A stretch of 35,413 bases of DNA, from the NCBI GenBank assembly GCA_964500015.1, contig CAZCMN010000007.1, forward strand, positions 1 to 35,413, written 5' to 3'. The notes beneath the pieces were generated by a model that made no database searches, was not told the DNA's origin, and was given only the letters and a program-made list of their open reading frames with translations. Positions 1 through 6,721 of this stretch are shown one piece after another. Source of the stretch: JAPLYB01 sp964500015 (GTDB lineage Archaea > Nanobdellota > Nanobdellia > Pacearchaeales > UBA284). How positions within the stretch are numbered: position 1 is the first letter of the stretch; each line of letters begins with the position of its first letter. Position numbers and translations under genes: made by a program.

Positions 1-78
1 CTTCTAGAAATAAATATCTTTCAGAAAGGCGCAATTCATCTGTCAGTTAAAACAGGCAGATTTCTTGCTAAGCTTTAA
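1..78 (+). CDS. 3' end of an unidentified protein (partial)
   Basis: Frame 1 is open from the first base to a TAA at 76-78 and encodes 25 residues ending in KTGRFLAKL. The other two forward frames contain stops. The gene starts outside the window. The peptide is too short to assign a family. It lies 46 bases before the HD-domain gene on the same strand; the gap holds an A/T-rich promoter-like stretch, so the next gene may have its own promoter. Confidence 0.5.
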   Translation, partial: LLEINIFQKGAIHLSVKTGRFLAKL

Positions 79-124
79 ATTTTTGTTTTACAAAACTATT
101 TAAAATAAAAGACATAAAACAAAT

Positions 125-688
125 ATGCAAGACAAAGAAATTATAGAAAAAACAAGAGAATTTTTAAAAACCTCTTTTATTAAAAACCCAAAATTTAGCT
201 TTAATAATTGGGAAATCATGCACGATCATCATTTAATTGTTCTGAATCTTTCTCTTAAAATTGCAGATAAGATTCCTTGTGACCAACTTGTATTAAAAAT
301 AGGTGCCTTACTTCATGATATTGGAAAAGTCTACAAAGCAGATGAAAAAACTCTTATGGAAAAACACGATGTTCTAGGGTGGGAAGTTTCAGGAGATTTT
401 CTTCAAAGTTTGAATATCAAAGAAAATCAGCTAGAAAAAATAAAGCAAATTTGGGACAGAGATAAAACAAATACTGAAAAGCAAATAATTAGTGATGCAG
501 ACATACTCGCCTTTTACATAGACAGAAAACTCCAAAATGCATTTAAAAAATGGGCAAAAAAGAAAGACTATAAATATCAAATGCAGAGAAAAATGGATGG
601 ATTTAATCTTTTGCATCTTGAAATAAGCAAAGAAATAGGAGAACCTCTTTTAGAAGAATTTAAAAAACACTGGATGAAAGATATTTAA
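125..688 (+). CDS. HD-domain metal-dependent phosphohydrolase
   Basis: This 187-residue protein looks like a small HD-superfamily hydrolase. The metal-binding signature is visible: an N-terminal histidine cluster (HDHH at residues 33-36), the HD pair in LLHDIGK (64-65), a further histidine at 81, and an aspartate pair in SDADIL (124 and 126). The family usually hydrolyses phosphomonoesters or phosphodiesters of nucleotides, but the substrate cannot be read from the sequence. There is no signal peptide, so it should be cytoplasmic. A TATA-like TTTAAAATA lies about 25 bases before the ATG, which suggests a leaderless transcript. The HIT-like gene follows after 21 bases on the same strand and may be co-transcribed. 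Confidence 0.82.
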   Translation: MQDKEIIEKTREFLKTSFIKNPKFSFNNWEIMHDHHLIVLNLSLKIADKIPCDQLVLKIGALLHDIGKVYKADEKTLMEKHDVLGWEVSGDFLQSLNIKENQLEKIKQIWDRDKTNTEKQIISDADILAFYIDRKLQNAFKKWAKKKDYKYQMQRKMDGFNLLHLEISKEIGEPLLEEFKKHWMKDI

Positions 689-709
689 AATCATAAAAAT
701 ATAACAATC

Positions 710-1396
710 ATGGCACTAACACAAGAACAAGCTAAAACAATAAAAAAACAATTGCTTGAACAGATTAAGAAACTTCCAAAAGACCAGCAAGAAGACCTAA
801 AAGAACAGATTGAAGAAGCTACTCCTGAAGAACTTGAAAAATTTTTAAAACAACAGCAATCCCAAGGTTCTGGAAAATGTGTTTTTTGCGAAATTATTTC
901 AGGAAAAATTCCCTCTACTAAAGTCTATGAAGATGCTGAAATCATTGTATTGATGGAGATTATGCCTGCTTCTAAAGGACATTTATTATTATTACCAAAA
1001 CACCACTATCAATTTATACAAGAGATTCCTGAAAAATTATTAAATAAACTTTTCTACTTTGTTAAGACTATCTCGCCTATTCTTGTAAAAGAATTAGATG
1101 CAAAATCTTTAAGCATCTATATTCCACAAGGACAGTTAGCAGGACAAAGAATCCAGCATTTTGTCATAAACCTAATTCCAAGATATGAAGCAGATAATCT
1201 TGCATTTGATTGGGAGCATAAAAAAGGAGATGAAAAAGAATTAGAAAAACTTTCTGAAAAAATACGAAAAGCTTCTCTAAGTGAACTTATTAAAGGAATT
1301 AAAGAGGAACAGGAAAAAGCTGAAAAAGAAAAAAAACAGCATCACGAATCAGAAGCTGAAAAACTTTACAAGCAAGTTAGAAAAAGAAGGCCTTAA
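710..1396 (+). CDS. HIT-fold protein with N-terminal helical extension and degenerate catalytic triad
   Basis: Residues 57 to about 170 match the histidine-triad (HIT) fold. There is a zinc-type CVFC pair (57, 60), then IISGKIPSTKVYED, GHLLLLPKHH (90-99), and the region leading to the triad. Where active HIT hydrolases have H-x-H-x-H just before IPR, this protein reads QHFVINLIPRY: only the first histidine (150) remains, and the nucleophile position is Val152. Nucleotide hydrolase or transferase activity is therefore unlikely; nucleotide binding or a scaffold role is possible. Residues 1-50 form a charged helical extension not typical of HIT proteins, and the C-terminus is Lys/Glu-rich. It ends just before a hairpin (1417-1456) shared with the convergent prepilin peptidase gene. 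Confidence 0.8.
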   Translation: MALTQEQAKTIKKQLLEQIKKLPKDQQEDLKEQIEEATPEELEKFLKQQQSQGSGKCVFCEIISGKIPSTKVYEDAEIIVLMEIMPASKGHLLLLPKHHYQFIQEIPEKLLNKLFYFVKTISPILVKELDAKSLSIYIPQGQLAGQRIQHFVINLIPRYEADNLAFDWEHKKGDEKELEKLSEKIRKASLSELIKGIKEEQEKAEKEKKQHHESEAEKLYKQVRKRRP

Positions 1397-1416
1397 AGTT
1401 AATATTATAACTCTCT

Positions 1417-1456
1417 GGTTTTGCAACGTTGTGCCAAAAATTGTGGCACCAAAACT
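1417..1456. repeat. Hairpin with CAACGTT bulge, copy A
   Basis: GTTTTG (1418-1423) pairs with CAAAAC (1450-1455). GTGCCA (1431-1436) pairs with TGGCAC (1444-1449) around a 7-base loop. CAACGTT (1424-1430) is left unpaired on the 5' side. The hairpin lies between two convergent genes, 20 bases after the HIT-like stop and 37 bases before the prepilin peptidase stop. Copies with the same layout but different stems are at 6263-6300 and 11315-11357. Function is unknown; a 3'-end or terminator role or a mobile hairpin are the main options. Confidence 0.75.
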
Positions 1457-1493
1457 ACCAACAAAAATATGTCGCCTACATCAAACTTACCCC

Positions 1494-2543
1494 TTATATC
1501 AAAATCTCCAGAAGCAAAAACAACAAATTACCAAATATCAAGGAAATAATAACACTAATTAAGAAAACCGGCACAAAAGGCATCCCATCTAAAACCAAGA
1601 CTTTTTTTCCAGCCTTCTTTATCAACAAAATATCTTGTTTAGTTAAGCCATCTGCACTTGGTTTGATTAATTTTTTTCCTAATTTAACACTCTCAACAAG
1701 CCAATCTCCTTCTGTTAATTCTTTCCACGACTTATATCTTTTCATTGAAGATTCTTGAACAGAAGAAACAAAAACTAACAAGAAAGGAACAACAATTAAG
1801 AAAATTCCAAAAACAACTAAAAAATTTATTTTAGAAGAAAAAACTAAAAAAACTATTCCTAAAAGAACCATAATAATCCCCAAAACAAGATATTTCTTAA
1901 AAACTGTCTTGAACTTTTCAGAAAAAACCTTTTTATTCTTCAAGGCCATAAAAACTGAAAATAAGATTCCAAAAACAAGCCCAATAAAAAGACTGTTTAC
2001 AAAAAAATCAAAAAGGAAATAATGTGGCATAAATCCAAGAGCAGGTATAAACAAATTATAAGCTTGCTCTAAAAAAACAGGAGTTGTTGCAAAAACCACG
2101 CTTAAAGCTAATAAGATTTTAACATCAGCCCCTCCTGACATTTTTCCATAATACATTATATTAGTTAAAATCATGAAAATCCCAAAAGTCAAGAAACATG
2201 AAATAAAATAAGGACTTATAGAAAATAAATAATGTCCAAATAAATACCAAACTAAGATAAATAAAATAGCAATAACATACTCTATCCAGGGCTTAGTGCT
2301 TCTCAAATAAATAAAAAATCCAAATAAGAATAATAAAAGAAGCAAAAAAGTCATGATAATGCTAAAAAAACCATTTGCAAGAAAAATCGAGACTATTCCT
2401 CTGATAACTACTGCAATAATCAATAAAGAAAAAGAAGCCCAGTTTGCAACTTCTCTTTTCTTAAAATCAGTATAAGAACCAACAACTAAACAGATTAAAG
2501 CCAAAATAACAAGAATAATATCGCCGATAAATAAAATATTCAT
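1494..2543 (-). CDS. Archaeal prepilin peptidase (A24 family)
   Basis: This is a polytopic membrane aspartic protease of the GxGD type, which removes the class III signal from pilin- or archaellin-like precursors. The two catalytic aspartates are visible: Asp26 in GSYTDFKKREV, at the end of the first membrane segment, and Asp140 in KMSGGADVKIL. The rest is mostly strongly hydrophobic helices, as expected. At 349 residues it is longer than minimal FlaK/EppA-type enzymes (about 230): a cytoplasmic-looking stretch at about 265-310 precedes a final helix. A likely substrate in this window is the pilin-like protein at 23252-24073. The class is confident, but which subfamily (FlaK, EppA or PibD) is not resolved. 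Confidence 0.88.
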   Translation of the reverse strand: MNILFIGDIILVILALICLVVGSYTDFKKREVANWASFSLLIIAVVIRGIVSIFLANGFFSIIMTFLLLLLFLFGFFIYLRSTKPWIEYVIAILFILVWYLFGHYLFSISPYFISCFLTFGIFMILTNIMYYGKMSGGADVKILLALSVVFATTPVFLEQAYNLFIPALGFMPHYFLFDFFVNSLFIGLVFGILFSVFMALKNKKVFSEKFKTVFKKYLVLGIIMVLLGIVFLVFSSKINFLVVFGIFLIVVPFLLVFVSSVQESSMKRYKSWKELTEGDWLVESVKLGKKLIKPSADGLTKQDILLIKKAGKKVLVLDGMPFVPVFLISVIISLIFGNLLFLLLEILI

Positions 2544-2723
2544 TTTTACCTAATTCAATTTCTGGGTTCTTCTATGCCCCCCTTTTTTATAGGGACTAAA
2601 TTTTCTTTTTTTCTTCAAGCTTTTTTTGCTTTTTCTTTGTTCTGAACAAATATAATCCATAAATTATCTAGTCTAATTTAATTTTTAAAAGTATCTCCCC
2701 TATTAAAACAGGAAATTTTATAT

Positions 2724-2770
2724 ATCATAAAAACCATTGGTTTTTGTGATGCAGAAAAACTTTGTTTTTC
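2724..2770 (+). promoter_or_regulatory. Two adjacent hairpins in the leader/promoter of the 2816 gene
   Basis: The first hairpin pairs 2724-2735 with 2739-2750 (12 pairs including one G-T) around the loop ATT. The second pairs GAAAAAC (2754-2760) with GTTTTTC (2764-2770), flanked by ATGC and GCAT arms. A TATA-like TTTTATATATC at about 2717-2727 would place transcription start inside or just after the first hairpin, so the mRNA would have a leader of about 65 bases. Similar A/T stems followed by A/GCAT-TTAA-like sequence occur at 14031-14053 and about 21682-21700. Confidence 0.4.
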
Positions 2771-2815
2771 TAGCATTAATAAAGTTTAATCAATCATTAG
2801 TTAAAAGAGGAAAAA

Positions 2816-4195
2816 ATGGATTTATTCACAACAATAGTTATATTAGTAGTCTGTTTAATTGGTGGAGCAATTGGTGGTTTTTATTTTGGAAGAGCTGGTG
2901 GAAAAAATGCAACTATAGGAGAATACTGGCAAGCTATCTTAGCTGGCTTAATTCCAGGAGCAATTATTGGAGCAGTTCTAGGATTACTTTTTAGCTTATT
3001 TTCAATAATCCAGATGGGAATCTCGGGTTTATTATCTACTTTAGTTTTAATGTTAATTTGCGGAGCAGGAGGAGCAATAGCCCTAGGGCTTGGAAATGCT
3101 GTAAGGACTTTAGCAATTAATTTTATGGGTCCAGGAGCAGCAGGTGCAGGTGCAGGAATTCTTTTTGGAGGCATCATATTCTGTTTTATAATCTTTTTTG
3201 CAAATCCAGCTACAGGGGGAGCTTTTGGCCAATATTTTGAAGCTGGCTGGGACCCAGTTTATGAAACCCTAAGTTATGGAGTAGAAGAACTCTATAAATG
3301 GCGTTATTGTTTTATTGCAGACCCACACTGTCCATTTTTTATAGATTGGAGTGATGCAAATGTCCAATCAAGAGAAGAAGTCTTGCAAGTAAATGCAAAT
3401 TTCAAAGAAACCCAGATTAAAAATGATCAAGTTAATACTTTAATTGAATTAAGTGTAAAAAATCCTGAAAAATATGAATTGCGCTTGATTCCAAAATGTT
3501 TTTTAGGAGAAAGTCTTAAAAAATCAAGAGAAATCACCCTTAAGAATATGGGAACTTATGCTCAAGGAAATGAATTTGTTTTTCCAATGTCAGCTGATGC
3601 AATGTCTACGTCAGTAAGGTGTGCTACAGATGTCATAGAATGTCAAGGACAACCAGTCTGCCTAAATCAAAGAGTTTTCCTAGTTTTAGAAAGACCTGTT
3701 TTATTACAAGGAGTCTGGCCAATTTACATAGGACAAAAATACCCTATAACAGGTCCAAAACAAGTTAGAACTGATTTAAAATTTAATGCACCCTGGTCTG
3801 TAACATTATATAGTTCAAATGATTTGCCTTTTGATCAAGGAAAAAAAGATGGTTATGATTTCAGTTTAGCTATAAAACAAAGAGATGAAGAAACCCAGAT
3901 TAAAAGCATTGAATTAATCAGATTAACTTTTCCAGATAGTATATTAGCAAGTTGTCAGGAATTTAGTGCAGAAGGAAATGAACTTGTCAAAAGAAACATA
4001 GATGAAAAATGGCTTAAAGAAAATGCCCAATATGATCCAGAAGAAAAAAGTTATATTTTTCCTTGTACATTATATGTAAAAAAAGCCCCTATTAATGCTG
4101 AACTAACTCCAATTGGAATTGAAGCAGACTACACAGTAACTTCAACATTTGAAGGAAAAATAACTAAACAACCCCAAGTAGCACAAATAATATAA
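2816..4195 (+). CDS. Polytopic membrane protein with large extracytoplasmic domain
   Basis: I do not recognise the family. The first 130 residues hold about four Gly/Ala-rich membrane segments (about 5-24, 38-63, 69-93 and 105-129) with many small-residue motifs such as GGAIGGFYFG and GPGAAGAGAG, which favour tight helix packing. Residues 150-459 are soluble and rich in beta propensity, with a few scattered cysteines, and are probably outside the cell. The start is supported by AGAGG shortly before the ATG. The two following genes on the same strand encode secreted beta-rich proteins, so the three may form a surface complex; this is inference from context. Confidence 0.72.
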   Translation: MDLFTTIVILVVCLIGGAIGGFYFGRAGGKNATIGEYWQAILAGLIPGAIIGAVLGLLFSLFSIIQMGISGLLSTLVLMLICGAGGAIALGLGNAVRTLAINFMGPGAAGAGAGILFGGIIFCFIIFFANPATGGAFGQYFEAGWDPVYETLSYGVEELYKWRYCFIADPHCPFFIDWSDANVQSREEVLQVNANFKETQIKNDQVNTLIELSVKNPEKYELRLIPKCFLGESLKKSREITLKNMGTYAQGNEFVFPMSADAMSTSVRCATDVIECQGQPVCLNQRVFLVLERPVLLQGVWPIYIGQKYPITGPKQVRTDLKFNAPWSVTLYSSNDLPFDQGKKDGYDFSLAIKQRDEETQIKSIELIRLTFPDSILASCQEFSAEGNELVKRNIDEKWLKENAQYDPEEKSYIFPCTLYVKKAPINAELTPIGIEADYTVTSTFEGKITKQPQVAQII

Positions 4196-4247
4196 ACAAG
4201 AAAAGTGTAAATAAGAGTGAGCCAATAAAACACTACAAAAGCAGAGA

Positions 4248-4269
4248 TAAATTAACTTACAGATAAATT
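4248..4269 (+). promoter_or_regulatory. Leader motif shared with surface-protein genes
   Basis: The 22 bases here, with core TTAACTTACAGATAAATT, occur exactly on the minus strand at 11196-11217, upstream of the 10560-11147 gene. Looser versions lie before the 14079-15017 gene (15041-15058, minus strand) and before the 24184 gene (24156-24177). All four genes encode exported or membrane-anchored proteins. It lies 18-39 bases before this gene's ATG, so it is either a promoter element or part of the untranslated leader. Confidence 0.5.
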
Positions 4270-4286
4270 TACATACAAAAATAAAA

Positions 4287-5210
4287 ATGAAAAAAAGAGT
4301 TATAGACCTTAAAAATACCTTATTGATTCTATTATTAATTTTCTCACTAATTTTTATTTCAGGACAAGAAGGCTGTGAAGGATCAACTAATGCAAAAAAA
4401 ACAGGCGTTGATTTTTCTTTAATATCTAGGCAAGATACACTAAGTGCAGGAAAAACTCTGCAATTAGGAGAAACATTTTATGTTGGAATCAGAGTAGAAA
4501 ATTATGATAAAAAAGAAAGGCAAGTTGAAGTTTGTATTCAAGATTCTATTTCAGACCAATACAGCGGAATAACTGATTCTGGAAACTGCCAGCAGCAATA
4601 TCTGCCTGCAGCAGAAATAATTAAAACACAATCAAGTGGAACATTTTCATCTGCAAAAGAAGAAATAGTTCCAGGAGTTAAAGAAGTATTCTTTCCGCAA
4701 CAAGGCCAGTATTCTTACAAAGACTTGTTTAAGATGAACCAGCCATATTCGTCTAATCTTATTGTTACAGTAAGATATCCTGAAACTAGCCAAGCAACTA
4801 CTGCAATTTATGTTCCTAATGTAGAGCAGCCATCACTAATTCAAGATCCATCACAGATAATGGTTTACTTACAAAAATCAGTCTATCCCCAAGGTGATGC
4901 TTACAAAGTAAATCTAGACTTAACTTTTTCAAAGAATCCTAATTCAAAGATATTTTTATCTGATTTTGTAACTGAAAATAAGACTTATTTTGATGTAAAA
5001 ATGGCTTCACAATCACTAGACTGCAAAACTACAAATGGAATTCCTGTAGGAAATATCTTAGAAATACAAAAAATAAAAACAATAAGATGTTCAACACTTG
5101 TATATCAAGGAGCACAAAGACAGGATTATGGTTTTGTCTTAACAATGATATATGGGGTAGTTTTACAAAAAACATATGGCTTTTCAATTAATACTGCTCA
5201 AGAAGTTTAA
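4287..5210 (+). CDS. Secreted beta-rich protein of unknown function (tandem paralogue 1)
   Basis: The protein has 307 residues and a clear N-terminal export signal (basic MKKR, then a hydrophobic core ending near residue 26), followed by SGQEGCEGS. The next gene has a comparable GAETPGC just after its signal, so the two are probably diverged tandem paralogues. The mature part is rich in beta-strand-like segments and contains LGETFYVGIRVENYDKKERQVEV, the look of an Ig-like or CARDB-like adhesion domain. No C-terminal membrane helix is visible. The cysteine after the signal could be a lipid attachment site, but no standard lipobox is seen. The shared leader motif (4248-4269) suggests co-regulation with other surface genes. 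Confidence 0.68.
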   Translation: MKKRVIDLKNTLLILLLIFSLIFISGQEGCEGSTNAKKTGVDFSLISRQDTLSAGKTLQLGETFYVGIRVENYDKKERQVEVCIQDSISDQYSGITDSGNCQQQYLPAAEIIKTQSSGTFSSAKEEIVPGVKEVFFPQQGQYSYKDLFKMNQPYSSNLIVTVRYPETSQATTAIYVPNVEQPSLIQDPSQIMVYLQKSVYPQGDAYKVNLDLTFSKNPNSKIFLSDFVTENKTYFDVKMASQSLDCKTTNGIPVGNILEIQKIKTIRCSTLVYQGAQRQDYGFVLTMIYGVVLQKTYGFSINTAQEV

Positions 5211-5266
5211 GCTTCTTAAATAATTTCAAAAGATAAATTTAAAAATCGCAAAAACTTGTTTTAAAC

Positions 5267-6208
5267 ATGAAAAAAGAGAAGAGGAAGATTAAAACACTGA
5301 CAACAGTTTTATTAGTAATATCATTCTTAGCACTATTCTCATTAGGAGCAGAAACTCCTGGTTGTGATAATAAAGATCAAGGAGCTGTATTTAATACAAC
5401 AGCTCTCTATTTAAATTTTGTAGATCAAGCTCCGCCATCTTCAGTTAATCTTGGAATTCCTTTCCAGATTTATTTAAGAACAGAAAATAAAGGAGAATTT
5501 GATATTGCTCCAGGAGCAGTTAAATTCTATTTAACTGGAATAGGAAACAATTTAAGAAATGTAAATCCTATCTTGTCAAATCAAGTTTTTTTAAATAAAC
5601 AAACAGGCCAGCAAGAAGCTGGTTTTGAAATAATCAAATTTTCTGAAAATGCTGAACCTTCGATAGTAATCAGCAATCCATTTAATTTTACAATGAGAGC
5701 AGATGCTTGTTATAATTATATTACACAGACTCAGGCAACGATCTGTATAGGCAAGGGAGATTCAACATGTCCAATTACAGGTGAAAAAATAACAACTGGC
5801 TCAAATTCAAATGCTCCAATCCAAGTAACAAGCTTGACAGAACAAGTTCAAGGAAACAAGCTTTACATTTCATTTACAATAACAAATAAAGGAAATGGTG
5901 ATGTTTATTATTCTGACATGAATTGTGATAAATTCTTCGGACAAGATTCCAATGAAAGGAACAGGCAGATTTTGAAGAAAAATTATGTTGAAGTTTCAGT
6001 AGATAGTGGGACAGAACAAGATTTGACATGTAACTTGCAAAATCCAGCAGGCGGCTTATCTACAACAAATTCAGGAATGGCACCAATAGGAACAAAGGTC
6101 ACATGTTCAAAGATAATTGGCCAAGAAACCCATTCAAGCCCATTAAACATCAATCTAGGTTATCGATATATCCATGGTGTTTCTAAAGTTATAACTGTTT
6201 TGCCTTGA
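5267..6208 (+). CDS. Secreted beta-rich protein of unknown function (tandem paralogue 2)
   Basis: The protein has 313 residues. A strongly basic start (MKKEKRKIK) is followed by a hydrophobic export segment to about residue 28 and then GAETPGCDN, resembling the same position in the preceding protein. The body contains two Ig-like stretches: LGIPFQIYLRTENKGEFDI at about residues 64-82, and ISFTITNKGNGDVYYSDM near residue 205. These resemble CARDB-type beta-sandwich modules that describe extracellular adhesion or scaffold domains. Cysteines at mid-protein may form disulfides. The gene follows its paralogue by 56 bases and ends 54 bases before hairpin copy B. No enzymatic motif is seen. Confidence 0.68.
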   Translation: MKKEKRKIKTLTTVLLVISFLALFSLGAETPGCDNKDQGAVFNTTALYLNFVDQAPPSSVNLGIPFQIYLRTENKGEFDIAPGAVKFYLTGIGNNLRNVNPILSNQVFLNKQTGQQEAGFEIIKFSENAEPSIVISNPFNFTMRADACYNYITQTQATICIGKGDSTCPITGEKITTGSNSNAPIQVTSLTEQVQGNKLYISFTITNKGNGDVYYSDMNCDKFFGQDSNERNRQILKKNYVEVSVDSGTEQDLTCNLQNPAGGLSTTNSGMAPIGTKVTCSKIIGQETHSSPLNINLGYRYIHGVSKVITVLP

Positions 6209-6262
6209 AATTGTTATTTTTGTATGGCCTTAGTTTTTTTATATCTAACTAGAATAACTAAA

Positions 6263-6300
6263 TTCAGCCACAACGTTGTGCCCAACAGGGCATGGCTGAA
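6263..6300. repeat. Hairpin with CAACGTT bulge, copy B
   Basis: TTCAGCCA (6263-6270) pairs with TGGCTGAA (6293-6300). TGCCC (6279-6283) pairs with GGGCA (6288-6292) around loop AACA. The intervening CAACGTTG (6271-6278) is unpaired on the 5' side. The copy lies between the convergent ends of the 5267-6208 gene and the uS10 gene. Its stems differ in sequence from copies A and C but keep full complementarity. Confidence 0.78.
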
Positions 6301-6343
6301 CTATCTCTTATACTTCAAGAACTTACCACCAATACATTTAGAA

Positions 6344-6652
6344 TCACTCAATCATCTCGATTTCAACATTAACTTCTTTTGGAATAGGCAGCCTCATTAT
6401 GCTGTGAAGAACACGTTCATCAGAAGGCAGATCAATAACTCTTTTATGAATCCTCATTTCATATCTGTCAAAAGTTGCTTTCCCATTTCCACAAGGAGAT
6501 TTTCTTGTAGTAACTTTTAACCTCTTAGTTGGAATTGGAATAGGCCCCCGCATCACAACACCAGATCTTCCAGAAATATCTTTAATAGCATTAATAATTT
6601 CATTTAATTTATTAATATTTATACTCGCAAGTCTAATCCTTGTGTGTGCCAT
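6344..6652 (-). CDS. rps10: Small ribosomal subunit protein uS10
   Basis: The protein has 102 residues, the usual length of archaeal uS10. Family signatures are clear: the N-terminal RIRLASININKLNEI, then RGPIPIPTKRLKVTTRKSPC, then RYEMRIHKRVIDLPSDE. It belongs to the head of the small ribosomal subunit and acts in the cytoplasm. In many archaea this gene follows the elongation factor 1A gene; here it is transcribed alone, with the AmrS-like gene divergent from it. A minus-strand TATA box (within 6673-6682) sits about 24 bases upstream of the ATG, implying a leaderless transcript. Identification is secure. Confidence 0.96.
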   Translation of the reverse strand: MAHTRIRLASININKLNEIINAIKDISGRSGVVMRGPIPIPTKRLKVTTRKSPCGNGKATFDRYEMRIHKRVIDLPSDERVLHSIMRLPIPKEVNVEIEMIE

Positions 6653-6672
6653 GATTAGCTAAAAAAATTAGC

Positions 6673-6701
6673 TATAAAAAGCTTTTGGATAGCTTTTTAT
6701 A
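6673..6701. promoter_or_regulatory. Mirror-image divergent promoters of uS10 and the radical SAM gene
   Basis: TATAAAAAGC (6673-6682) and GCTTTTTATA (6692-6701) form a perfect 10-base inverted repeat with a 9-base spacer. Each arm reads as a TATA box on its own strand. The minus-strand box is centred about 24 bases before the uS10 ATG and the plus-strand box about 24 bases before the ATG at 6722. Both genes thus appear leaderless and share one compact control region. Confidence 0.65.
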
Positions 6702-6721
6702 ATGCTTTAGCTTAAAAATTC

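Noticed and set aside
1281..1758. Two forward reading frames of 93 and 109 codons between the HIT-like and prepilin peptidase genes
   Set aside because: They overlap well-supported genes in other frames or strands, contain no recognisable motif, and run through the CAACGTT hairpin.
2737..2994. Forward 85-codon frame before the polytopic membrane protein
   Set aside because: It crosses both leader hairpins and overlaps the start of the better gene at 2816; its product is Trp/Ser/Asn-rich from translating Gly-rich codons out of frame.
2881..3177. Minus-strand 98-codon Pro/Ala-rich frame
   Set aside because: It is the antisense of the Gly/Ala-rich membrane segments at 2816-4195; Gly codons read backwards give Pro and Ala.
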